A stretch of 64,000 bases of DNA from Cyclobacteriaceae bacterium (lineage in GTDB: Bacteria; Bacteroidota; Bacteroidia; Cytophagales; Cyclobacteriaceae), in contig CP075525.1 in assembly GCA_025808415.1 (NCBI GenBank), positions 3,147,501-3,211,500 of the forward strand, in the 5' to 3' direction. Shown one piece after another: positions 7,920-14,944 of this stretch. The position numbers and the translations under genes are program-made. Under the pieces are notes generated by a model. It was given only the letters and a program-made list of their open reading frames with translations, was not told the DNA's origin and made no database searches. Position 1 is the first letter of the stretch; every line of letters starts with the position of its first letter.

Positions 7920-8648
7920 ATGAAAATTAGCATTGCACAGATAAAACCAATAAAGGGAAATATTTTAGCCAATATTGAATCACATAAGAAATTCATTAAC
8001 AATGCTTTGATATATAATGTAGAAGCGATATTCTTTCCCGAACTTTCATTGACTGGTTACGAACCAGAACTTGCAAATGAACTAGCTACTCATCAAAATG
8101 ACAATCGTTTAGACATATTTCAAGAGATAAGCGACAAAGACAGAATCATAATAGGACTTGGTCTACCAACAAAGACAAAATCAAAAATCCGAATAAGTAT
8201 GATAATTTTTGAACCAAACAAACCAAGACAAACTTATTCAAAGCAACAACTACATTCGGATGAACTTCCATATTTTGAAAACGGAGTTGGACAAATTATA
8301 ATTACGAAAGACAAGATTAAAATCGCCCCAGCGATTTGTTATGAAAGTTTACAACCCAAACATTCCAAAAACGCTTTCAAGCTTGGTACTGACATTTATT
8401 TAGCAAGTGTTGCAAAATCTAATAATGGTATTGAAACTGCATTTATGTATTACCCGACAATAGCTAAGCGATACTCAATGCCCGTGTTAATGTCCAACTG
8501 CGTAGGTTTTTGCGACAATTTTTTAAGTGTTGGGAAAAGTTCTGTTTGGTCAAAAAGTGGAGCCTTGGTTGGGCAACTAAATGACAAATCAGAAGGGATT
8601 TTAATTTTCGACACGGAGACTGAAGAAGTAATTGAGAAAATAATGTAA
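7920..8648 (+). CDS. Carbon-nitrogen hydrolase (nitrilase superfamily)
   Basis: 242 residues with the complete Glu-Lys-Cys triad of the nitrilase fold: E41 in FPELSLTGY, K108 in TYSKQQL and C140 in APAICYES. Expected to hydrolyse an amide or nitrile; the sequence does not show which substrate. An 81 bp gap separates it from ada, with no attC-like site there, and the left core of site 4 pairs with the right core of site 3. So it belongs to the same three-gene unit as the PEP mutase-like protein and Ada. RBS is weak (an A-rich stretch before ATG), as is common in Bacteroidota. Confidence 0.85.
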   Translation: MKISIAQIKPIKGNILANIESHKKFINNALIYNVEAIFFPELSLTGYEPELANELATHQNDNRLDIFQEISDKDRIIIGLGLPTKTKSKIRISMIIFEPNKPRQTYSKQQLHSDELPYFENGVGQIIITKDKIKIAPAICYESLQPKHSKNAFKLGTDIYLASVAKSNNGIETAFMYYPTIAKRYSMPVLMSNCVGFCDNFLSVGKSSVWSKSGALVGQLNDKSEGILIFDTETEEVIEKIM

Positions 8649-8652
8649 AAAC

Positions 8653-8789
8653 GGCACACAACACGGGTTTTGCGTCAGGCGGGGTGACGTGCAAATTTGG
8701 AGCCTTGTGCTTCTATTCAAGTTCAGTGCAGGTTGACAGTTTCGTGCTCCGAAACCCGCCCGAACGCAAAGCCCGAAAACGTTAGTGGC
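8653..8789 (+). repeat. attC-like site 4
   Basis: Left core GGCACACAAC (8653-8662) is the exact complement of the right core of site 3, and the pairing extends to about 15 bases with the flanks. Left arm CGGGTTTTGCGTCAGGCGGG pairs with the right arm CCCGCCCGAACGCAAAGCCCG with one bulge. GTGCTTCTAT lies at 8707-8716. Right core GTTAGTGGC at 8781-8789, preceded by GAAAAC. Confidence 0.82.
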
Positions 8790-8812
8790 AAGTGTAACAG
8801 ACCATACAACCA

Positions 8813-9556
8813 ATGAATTACGAAGAAATAAAAACAAACGGTTATCTTTCAAGTTTTGTTAAGTGCTTTTGGACTTTTGAAACCTCGACACAAGCTGTTG
8901 AACATACAATTTTGCCAGACGGTTATTTTGATTTATTAGTTGAAATTAAAAACGAGAAAGTTTTCAAAATTAAACTTACAGGTATTTGGACAATTCCGGT
9001 AGACATTAAAACAGAGAAATACACCAAAATATTTGCAATACGTTTTAAACCTCTTGCAACAATTTGTTTTGAATTTGTAAATTTTAAAACTCTATTAAAC
9101 TCTTCAATGGTTCTAACCAATAATTTTCTTGAATTAGACACACTACCATTGGGCAACTTCGCAAGTTTCTGCCAACAAATGACTAATAATTTAGAAAAGA
9201 AAATTTTATTAACGAAACCGGTTTGTAAAAGGAGAATTTTGTTATTTGAACAAATATTCCAAAAGACAACCTATAATGTTAAAGAGCTTGCAACTAAATC
9301 ATACTTGACAAGCAGACAAATAAATCGTTTTTTCAATTCAGACTATGGGTTATCATTAAAGACATATATCGACATAATTAGATGCAATGAAACTTTCAAA
9401 AGTATTGTAAAAAATGATCTCAATCCTCAATCAGAATATTTTGATCAAGCACACTTCATTAAAGAAGTTAAAAAATTTACGGGGGTTACACCAAAAAAAC
9501 TTAGCCAAAACAAGAATGACCGATTTTTACAATTACTAACCCTCAAAGCAATTTAA
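8813..9556 (+). CDS. AraC-family transcriptional regulator
   Basis: 247 residues. The N-terminal 130 residues (YLSSFVKCFWTFETSTQAVEH, ILPDGYFDLLVEI, FAIRFKPLA) match the sensor domain often found on Bacteroidota AraC proteins (DUF6597-like). The C-terminal part holds two helix-turn-helix motifs, the first at LATKSYLTSRQINRFFNSDYGLS and the second at YFDQAHFIKEVKKFTGVTPKK. Probably controls the VOC gene 40 bp downstream in the same cassette, or itself; target inferred from position only. The start at ATG 8813 is 24 bp past the right core of site 4, leaving little room for a promoter, so it may depend on read-through from upstream. Confidence 0.85.
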   Translation: MNYEEIKTNGYLSSFVKCFWTFETSTQAVEHTILPDGYFDLLVEIKNEKVFKIKLTGIWTIPVDIKTEKYTKIFAIRFKPLATICFEFVNFKTLLNSSMVLTNNFLELDTLPLGNFASFCQQMTNNLEKKILLTKPVCKRRILLFEQIFQKTTYNVKELATKSYLTSRQINRFFNSDYGLSLKTYIDIIRCNETFKSIVKNDLNPQSEYFDQAHFIKEVKKFTGVTPKKLSQNKNDRFLQLLTLKAI

Positions 9557-9596
9557 CTTTGCGAATTCAAAAAATAACAATCCAATAAAAGAAAAA

Positions 9597-9989
9597 ATGG
9601 TAAAGTTAGGATACACAATTTTATACGTTTCAGACGTAACAAAGTCACTTGAGTTTTATGAAAAAGCATTCGGATTTGATATAAAATTTATTACACCAGA
9701 AAATGACTATGGCGAACTTCTTACAGGAGAAACAACAATTTCGTTCGTTTCTAAAGAATTAGCAAATTCAAATTTAAAAAACGGGTTTATTGAAAGTTCG
9801 CAATTGGATAAACCTTTTGGAATAGAATTAGCTTTAGTTACTGACAATGTTCAATCAATCATTGACAAGGCGATAAAACTTGGTGCATTAGTTACTGAAC
9901 ATCCAATCCAAAAACCTTGGGGACAAACTGTTGGTTACATTCGTGACATTGACGGATTTCTACTTGAAATTTGTACACCCATGAAATAA
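9597..9989 (+). CDS. VOC family protein (glyoxalase/bleomycin-resistance fold)
   Basis: 130 residues, the usual length of a single-chain VOC protein made of two beta-alpha-beta-beta-beta repeats. First repeat: KLGYTILYVSDVTKSLEFYEKAFGF. Second repeat: FGIELALVTDNVQSIIDKAIKLGA, then VGYIRDIDGFLLEIC, where the terminal glutamate is the normal metal ligand. The first-repeat ligand position (histidine in glyoxalases) is tyrosine (GYTILYV), so the metal chemistry of glyoxalase I is unlikely. VOC proteins are frequent in integron arrays, often as drug-binding or dioxygenase-like proteins. Function unknown. Confidence 0.82.
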   Translation: MVKLGYTILYVSDVTKSLEFYEKAFGFDIKFITPENDYGELLTGETTISFVSKELANSNLKNGFIESSQLDKPFGIELALVTDNVQSIIDKAIKLGALVTEHPIQKPWGQTVGYIRDIDGFLLEICTPMK

Positions 9990-10006
9990 CGAAACGAAGA
10001 ACACCA

Positions 10007-10155
10007 GCCACTAACATCATATTGGCAATAGTGGGGCTGATTGTTGTTAACTCAATCCCGATAAAAATCGGGATAATACTATTGGGCATTTGTGCAAATA
10101 TTGGACTGAAGTTTTCCAAATGCCCCTCTATCGCTAATACGTAAACCGTTGGCTG
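10007..10155 (+). repeat. attC-like site 5 with an internal perfect palindrome
   Basis: Left core GCCACTAAC (10007-10015) is the exact complement of the right core of site 4, and 13 of 15 bases pair when flanks are included. The arms pair at about 15 of 19 positions, the weakest in the array. In place of the usual central motif there is a perfect 8+4+8 palindrome, ATCCCGAT-AAAA-ATCGGGAT, at 10055-10074. Right core GTTGGCTG at 10148-10155. Confidence 0.78.
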
Positions 10156-10231
10156 TAATGCTAAAGGATGACACTATTAACTTGACAAAACAATTTTTAC
10201 AACTTATTTGGCAGACAAAAGCAAAAAATAT

Positions 10232-10651
10232 ATGGCAACAGAATTAGAAAACTTAAAAGTAAACATCAAAATCAAACTTTCAGCTTTATGGGCTTCTGTG
10301 ACATTTTTTTATATCTATGGCGACTATTTTGAACTTTATGTACCAAACAAAGTGCAAGGGATAATTAATGGTAGCAGTATGCTTGACAATCCAGTAAAAT
10401 TATTTGCAGCTTCAGTATTATTGGCAGTTCCATCCTTAATGGTTTGCTTGTCTGTTATATTGAAAGCAAAAATGAATAGAATGCTGAACTTAATTGTAGG
10501 ATTTTTTTTTACAGCACTTATGCTTTTGATTGCAGTTACATCTCTTTCTGAATGGAGAGTTTTCTATGTTTTTTATGCTATTATAGAAAGCATACTTACC
10601 TCAATAATCGTATGGTATGCTTGGAAATGGACAAAAATAAGAAAAGAATAA
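10232..10651 (+). CDS. DUF6326-like small membrane protein
   Basis: 139 residues from ATG 10232; the frame also allows a TTG at 10208, less likely because conservation in the family starts at ELENLKVNIKIKLSALW. Four hydrophobic segments are visible: ALWASVTFFYIYGDYF, LFAASVLLAVPSLMVCLSVIL, LIVGFFFTALMLLIAV, and YVFYAIIESILTSIIVWYAW. The segment YGDYFELYVPNKV is characteristic of the family as I remember it. Function unknown. It is the only gene of the last cassette and no good promoter was seen between it and site 5. Confidence 0.72.
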   Translation: MATELENLKVNIKIKLSALWASVTFFYIYGDYFELYVPNKVQGIINGSSMLDNPVKLFAASVLLAVPSLMVCLSVILKAKMNRMLNLIVGFFFTALMLLIAVTSLSEWRVFYVFYAIIESILTSIIVWYAWKWTKIRKE

Positions 10652-10659
10652 AAACACCA

Positions 10660-10798
10660 GCCACTAACATCGTATTGGCAATAGTGGGGCTGACAGTTGT
10701 AAACTCAACATTTGTGCTTCTATCGGGCTTTTGTACAAATTTTGGGCTGACGTTTTACAAATGCCCCACCATCGCCAATACGTAAACCGTTAAAACTT
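10660..10798 (+). repeat. attC-like site 6 (end of array)
   Basis: Left core GCCACTAAC (10660-10668) is the same as in site 5, and the left 22 bases of the two sites differ at one position. Arms pair at 18 of 20 positions. GTGCTTCTAT is at 10714-10723. Right core GTTAAAACTT starts at 10789 and leads straight into backbone sequence. Its left core does not fully complement the right core of site 5 (GTTGGCTG); a 3-base deletion (AGT) in the latter would restore the match. Confidence 0.78.
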
Positions 10799-10808
10799 TG
10801 ACCCAATA

Positions 10809-11093
10809 ATGAACATCTTACAACAGCAGAACGGCAACAAGGGCTCGTTCTATATCGAAGAAAACAATCAGCGCTTAGCCCAAATGACCTACTCCATGGC
10901 CGGTGAAAAACTGATGATTATTGACCATACCGAGGTATCGGATGTGTTGCGCGGCAAAGGTGCAGGCAAACAACTGGTAGAGGCAACCGTGCAACATGCC
11001 CGTAACAATACCTTAAAAATTTTACCCTTGTGCCCGTTTGCCAAATCGGTGTTCGATAAAACAATAGCCTATCATGATGTGTTAGATAAATAA
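10809..11093 (+). CDS. GNAT-like N-acetyltransferase (YidJ/CG type)
   Basis: 94 residues, the length of the small stand-alone GNAT_acetyltr_2/CG type. The acetyl-CoA-binding loop is at VLRGKGAGKQLVEATVQHARNN, followed by ILPLCPFAKSVFDK. Proteins of this kind carry only the core of the GNAT fold and their acceptor is unknown. First gene of the GC-richer backbone, starting 20 bp after the last attC-like core; with codon use unlike the cassette genes (GGC, GTG, CTG common), it is not read as cargo. A lipoprotein gene follows after 6 bp. Confidence 0.8.
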   Translation: MNILQQQNGNKGSFYIEENNQRLAQMTYSMAGEKLMIIDHTEVSDVLRGKGAGKQLVEATVQHARNNTLKILPLCPFAKSVFDKTIAYHDVLDK

Positions 11094-11099
11094 AAATCT

Positions 11100-11489
11100 A
11101 TGAATAAACTTTTGGTCAGCCTGCTGGCGGTTACGCTATTTATCGGTTGTAAACCTGACGAACCTTCCATTACGGAAGTGGATTGGAAATTAACCTTGCT
11201 TAACGGAAAAGATTATGCTTCGCTGCAGCAACCCATAACCATTACCTTTTCACCCGACAACAAAGTAGCCGGACATGCCGGATGCAACCGGTACTTTGGT
11301 TCGTATAAAAAAAGCCAGGCTGAACTTTCTTTTAGCCAGATGGGTGCCACCAAAATGTTTTGTGACGGCAAAATGGAAATTGAAGATTCGTTCCTGAAGG
11401 CCCTGGCTGAAGTAGACCGTTTTGTTGTTTCTGAAAATAAACTACGTTTACAAAAAGGCGAACGTATTCTTATGGAGTTCGCCAAGTAG
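11100..11489 (+). CDS. META-domain lipoprotein (HslJ-like)
   Basis: 129 residues with a lipoprotein signal peptide (LLVSLLAVTLFIGC, lipid on C17) and one META domain: VDWKLTLLNG at the start, ITFSPDNKVAGHAGCNRYFGSYK in the middle, and a C-terminal KLRLQKGERILMEF strand. META/HslJ proteins are envelope proteins linked to heat or novobiocin tolerance in other bacteria. Probably anchored to a membrane facing the periplasm. Follows the GNAT gene by 6 bp, so the two may share a transcript; ends tail to tail with the TPR gene on the other strand. Confidence 0.85.
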   Translation: MNKLLVSLLAVTLFIGCKPDEPSITEVDWKLTLLNGKDYASLQQPITITFSPDNKVAGHAGCNRYFGSYKKSQAELSFSQMGATKMFCDGKMEIEDSFLKALAEVDRFVVSENKLRLQKGERILMEFAK

Positions 11490-12461
11490 TTACCAATCCG
11501 TGCCCTTCTTTAATTGGGCAGCCCGAGTCCGGTACCAGTTTGCCTCCTGCGGGGGCAGCAGCTCGCCCAGGCGCTCGTATACATCAGCATTAGCACTATC
11601 GAGGCCTAAGGTTTCGCGGTATAGTTCAATAGCTCTTTGTTGATTGCCGCGGTTATCGTACAAGTACGCCATCATGTGCGTAAGCTGCGAACTGCGGTAA
11701 TTGTTTACATAAGCTCCTTCATAAAAACGAAGTGCCGAATCCGGTTGGTTAAGGTTGTAATGACAATCGCCCACCAACAACATAGCCTGGTAATAGGAAG
11801 GATCATAGTATAAGATGTTGGTCGTCATGCGGATGGCCTCACGGTAACGCTTTTGTTCAAAATAAACCAGGCCCTTATTGTATTGTGCATCACTGTGCCG
11901 GGCATCCAGGGCAAGGGCTTTATCATATTGCGAAAGGGCATCGCTAAAACGCTCAGTGATAAAATAAACGTTGCCGTGCTCTACATAAATATCCGGGTTC
12001 TCGGGGTCGTCAAGGGCTGCCAAACTATAGTAATAGGCAGCTGAATCGTATTGATTACTATAATAAAAATCGCGTGCGCGTTGAATGTTGGGTACCTGGT
12101 CATAATCATTATCCCCGAAAATAACACCCAGTACTATAATCAATACTACAAATGAAATGGAAGAGCCCAGTATAAGGATAACAACAGTTTTCCTGAATGC
12201 CGGATCGGCCGGGTTGGCTTGCTGCAACTTTTTAATCCAGTTGCCCAATCCTTCACTGGAAGTTACCGGTCCTCGCTGTGCCGGAACTTTCTGATCCCAT
12301 CTTTTAATAATAAATTGAGCAATAGAAAATGCTGCCCCGCCAAGGCAGAGGTACATGATCAATGCATCAACCGACCAGAACAATGCCCACGCCAAAGCAA
12401 AAATGCCCGCGATAATCAGCCATCGGTTTGCAGAAGCAGGCTCATTATTTTGCGAGGCCAT
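11490..12461 (-). CDS. TPR-repeat membrane protein
   Basis: 323 residues. Three hydrophobic stretches lie near the N-terminus (WLIIAGIFALAWALFWSV; LIMYLCLGGAAFSIAQFII; VVILILGSSISFVVLIIVLGVIF), followed by a row of TPR units from about residue 120 to 310: AAYYYSLAALDDPENPDIYVE, DALSQYDKALALDARHSDAQ, EAIRMTTNILYYDPSYYQAM, SALRFYEGAY, RAIELYRETLGLDSANADVYE. Probably a membrane-anchored scaffold. Encoded 5 bp after the bestrophin-like gene on the same strand, so likely in the same operon. No catalytic motif. Confidence 0.75.
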   Translation of the reverse strand: MASQNNEPASANRWLIIAGIFALAWALFWSVDALIMYLCLGGAAFSIAQFIIKRWDQKVPAQRGPVTSSEGLGNWIKKLQQANPADPAFRKTVVILILGSSISFVVLIIVLGVIFGDNDYDQVPNIQRARDFYYSNQYDSAAYYYSLAALDDPENPDIYVEHGNVYFITERFSDALSQYDKALALDARHSDAQYNKGLVYFEQKRYREAIRMTTNILYYDPSYYQAMLLVGDCHYNLNQPDSALRFYEGAYVNNYRSSQLTHMMAYLYDNRGNQQRAIELYRETLGLDSANADVYERLGELLPPQEANWYRTRAAQLKKGTDW

Positions 12462-12466
12462 AACAG

Positions 12467-13243
12467 TTATTTCATTACGGCCACCATATCCTGTTCATCA
12501 ATTCGGATGTCATCTTCACCAACTTCATCAAACGGATGCTCGAGATGGTCCTGGATATTATCAAGGCTTACCAGGATGAAACTGTAAAGAACGGGCATTA
12601 CATATTCCAGGCCGGGCGAGAAATCGTGCGCGGTAGCCGCAAAGTACGGTCCATAAATAACCGGGAAAATATAAATAAATACTTTGCTGTATGCCCGCAA
12701 GGTAATGGGCGTTCGGTAGGCGTGGATAATTTTCAGGTTATCGAATGCGATAATCATTTTACTTACATATTGGCTGATGCGTGAAATCTCACCGCTTTGC
12801 ACCCCGTAACTCCGAAGCTCCATGGTTAAAGCCGAAAGCCGCGAAAAACGCTCGAAAATTTCGTGTTCATTGCTTTCCCACTCATGCCGATGATGTTTGG
12901 TGAACATATCGCGCATAAGCCGGGTAATATCATTCACCAACACGCGCGAACGTTCCGGTAAATCATTTTGCTTGTCGATGGTCCAGTCGCGCATGGCGTA
13001 GTAAATAGCAATAGCATGGCCTTTAAAATCAGACAGCCTTTGCAAAGCTGTTTCCCTTCGCGTGTAGGCTGAACTGATAGAGAATACCACCGGAAAAACA
13101 ATGGCAACCCCCACCAGCATGTCGGGGAATTTGGCCGTAAGATCAAGATGATAACAAATATAGGTTGAGATCAGGGCCAGGATGGTTATAATTAAGGTCT
13201 TGTAATTAATAATCAGGAAAAAACTTCGAAGCACTCTTTTCAT
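12467..13243 (-). CDS. Bestrophin-like membrane protein
   Basis: 258 residues. N-terminal hydrophobic helices (TLIITILALISTYICYHL, MLVGVAIVFPVVFSISSAY) are followed by SAYTRRETALQRLSDFKGHAIAIYYAMRDW, and the C-terminus reads LVSLDNIQDHLEHPFDEVGEDDIRID. The last is the bestrophin/UPF0187 calcium-clasp-like end (aspartate-rich, after HPF). Bestrophins form pentameric anion channels in the membrane. More distant from the family than the protein at 61839-62774. Upstream of and co-directional with the TPR membrane protein. Confidence 0.65.
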   Translation of the reverse strand: MKRVLRSFFLIINYKTLIITILALISTYICYHLDLTAKFPDMLVGVAIVFPVVFSISSAYTRRETALQRLSDFKGHAIAIYYAMRDWTIDKQNDLPERSRVLVNDITRLMRDMFTKHHRHEWESNEHEIFERFSRLSALTMELRSYGVQSGEISRISQYVSKMIIAFDNLKIIHAYRTPITLRAYSKVFIYIFPVIYGPYFAATAHDFSPGLEYVMPVLYSFILVSLDNIQDHLEHPFDEVGEDDIRIDEQDMVAVMK

Positions 13244-13347
13244 GTTGCATTTATCGGTAGTGTATACGATTACAATTTCACAAAAAGGGTAGTATTAACA
13301 AATTGTTACCTGTCATTTTATCCAGTACATTCAGGCATAGTAAGGCT

Positions 13348-13965
13348 ATGGACACATTTTTAACCTGGGCATCCGCCTGGCACCATAATGTTTTTCGAAA
13401 ACACCTCATACTTACCCTTGGGCTACTGGTGGCCTGTGCATTGGCAGCCCCACATATTTTCAGGTTTGTAGAAGCACGGGAAGGCTATGTTTTACCCGAC
13501 CCAGTACTGGTTGCTCTTCCAGCAAAACAAGTTTCGGTTTACATTTTTGTTATCCTCTACATTTTTATCGGGATGGCGATAATCATACTGGTACAATCGC
13601 CAAAGGCATTTTTAACCGCCTTACAGGCATACCTGCTAATAACCTTATTCCGGTTTGTTACGCTTTTGCTGGTGCCGTTGGAGGCTCCCCCCGGCTTACT
13701 CCCTCTTCAGGATCCACTGGTCGATAAACTTTTCTACCAACAACCCGTAACCAAGGACCTGTTCTTTTCGGGACACACCGGTATATTGGCCCTTTTCTTC
13801 TTTTTATTGGGGCATAACCGGCAATGGAACTGGTTGTTTGGCCTGGCAAGCTTGGCGGTCGGTATACTTTTGTTGGTTCAGCATGCCCACTACACGTTGG
13901 ATGTTTTGGCAGCACCGGCTTTTGCCTGGCTAGCTGTAAAAGTTTCCCCTAAACTTAAGGTTTAG
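13348..13965 (+). CDS. PAP2-type membrane phosphatase/transferase, sphingomyelin synthase-like
   Basis: 205 residues from ATG 13348 (an in-frame TTG at 13303 is less likely). About five membrane helices. Two catalytic motifs match those of sphingomyelin synthase and ceramide phosphotransferases: KDLFFSGHTGI (H143) and HAHYTLDVLAAP (H181, D185), the His-His-Asp triad of the PAP2_C family. Such enzymes move a phospho-head group onto ceramide or diacylglycerol. Bacteroidota of this group often make sphingolipids, but the acceptor here is not known. A PhyH-type dioxygenase follows 158 bp downstream. Confidence 0.75.
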   Translation: MDTFLTWASAWHHNVFRKHLILTLGLLVACALAAPHIFRFVEAREGYVLPDPVLVALPAKQVSVYIFVILYIFIGMAIIILVQSPKAFLTALQAYLLITLFRFVTLLLVPLEAPPGLLPLQDPLVDKLFYQQPVTKDLFFSGHTGILALFFFLLGHNRQWNWLFGLASLAVGILLLVQHAHYTLDVLAAPAFAWLAVKVSPKLKV

Positions 13966-14002
13966 CTTAAATCCACTGCCTGAAATACCCAAAAGGTCCG
14001 GG

Positions 14003-14031
14003 GCAATAGCCGGCTGGCGATCTGCTATTGC
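14003..14031 (+). terminator. Possible hairpin after the PAP2-type gene
   Basis: An 8-bp perfect stem GCAATAGC / GCTATTGC with a 13-base loop, 38 bp after the stop of the PAP2-type gene. No T-run follows, so termination is uncertain. Confidence 0.3.
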
Positions 14032-14123
14032 ACCGCAACGTTTTAAATGCGATTTTTAGTAACATTCAAATAACATCTGCATAATTTTTGCGTAAAGAAG
14101 AAGGCATAACGACTCTTTAAAGT

Positions 14124-14939
14124 ATGACACCTCAATACCCTCGGTTTGAATTTTCAAACCCATTAACCCAGGAGCACCTCGACTTCTTTGAAAAACATGG
14201 CTTCATACATTTCAACGGCTTTATCCAACAACATGCTGTTGAACTTTTCAGGAATGAAATGAAAGCCATTGAGCAGAAATGGATAGCCGAGAACATTGAA
14301 AAGATAAATGGTGTGCCCATCAAGTTCGGCCGCGATATTGATGGAAGAAAAATCGTTCAGCGCTTCGCGTTTAGCTCACAACATAGTACAGTATTACATG
14401 AATTTTTGAAAGACCCTCGGTTTGAAGCGCTTTTTGTGTTACTTGGACCCGGTGCCCAAAACGTTCGTATAGGCGAAAACGAAAAGGATGGACTTGTGAT
14501 AAACCATTATATCAACACGGATACCAGCCAGTTCACCAAAATGGGCTGGCATACCGACTGCCTGCGCGATGTTTTTTATGGCAAAAAAATTATGCCCATG
14601 CTTAACGTTGGCATACATTTAACAGATGCCGTAGAAAACAACGGTGGACTAAAGCTTATACCGGGCTCGCACAAACAAAACCTGATGAGCCTGTTGTTTA
14701 AAAAACCTTACTTTATAAATCACCAGCCTGATAAAAACGAAATTGGCCTGATGACAAAAGCCGGAGACCTGACCATTCACGATGGCCGGTTATGGCACCG
14801 TGTGGCACAATCCTCAATTGTTGGTGAACAAAGCAGGCGACAGGTTATGTATGTTCCTATTATTTGCGGGGACTATATGATCAAAAATGAAAACAGCCCC
14901 ACCCCCATTTACCAGCGGTTCTATCATTTGTTTAAATAA
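14124..14939 (+). CDS. Phytanoyl-CoA dioxygenase (PhyH) family protein
   Basis: 271 residues, a 2-oxoglutarate/Fe(II) oxygenase. The iron-binding facial triad is visible as H143-x-D145 in MGWHTDCLRDV and H225 in GRLWHRVAQS. Between them NNGGLKLIPGSHKQNL is the typical PhyH loop, and R233 or a nearby basic residue would bind 2-oxoglutarate. Would hydroxylate a lipid or acyl substrate; which one is unknown. Sits between a lipid phosphotransferase-like gene and an SDR gene 5 bp downstream, so a lipid-modifying role is a reasonable guess. No signal peptide: cytoplasmic. Confidence 0.85.
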   Translation: MTPQYPRFEFSNPLTQEHLDFFEKHGFIHFNGFIQQHAVELFRNEMKAIEQKWIAENIEKINGVPIKFGRDIDGRKIVQRFAFSSQHSTVLHEFLKDPRFEALFVLLGPGAQNVRIGENEKDGLVINHYINTDTSQFTKMGWHTDCLRDVFYGKKIMPMLNVGIHLTDAVENNGGLKLIPGSHKQNLMSLLFKKPYFINHQPDKNEIGLMTKAGDLTIHDGRLWHRVAQSSIVGEQSRRQVMYVPIICGDYMIKNENSPTPIYQRFYHLFK

Positions 14940-14944
14940 AATAT

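Larger units (their letters stand above)
1..10789 (+). mobile_element. Integron-like gene cassette array (right-hand end)
   Basis: The stretch is AT-rich, has every gene on the + strand, and is divided by six palindromic attC-like sites that each follow one to three genes. The left outer core of site n is complementary to the right outer core of site n-1 for sites 1/2, 2/3, 3/4 and 4/5, the signature of units that circularised by exchange at the GTT triplet. Units: before 2343 (RloAB), 2344-4993 (R-M enzyme), 4994-5916 (toxin-antitoxin), 5917-8781 (PEP mutase-like, Ada, nitrilase-like), 8782-10148 (AraC regulator, VOC), 10149-10789 (DUF6326-like). After 10789 base composition becomes that of the GC-richer backbone. 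No recombinase gene is visible. If the layout follows classical integrons, it lies to the left of the window. Inference, but strongly supported by the core register. Confidence 0.8.

Noticed and set aside
7838-7920. A decayed attC-like site between ada and the nitrilase gene
   Set aside because: GTTGGTAGGC is present but no matching arms or left core, and site 4 pairs with site 3, so no boundary is needed here.
2215-10798. The six sites as plain transcription terminators
   Set aside because: They are too long, lack T-runs, and share cores in a neighbour register that termination does not explain.
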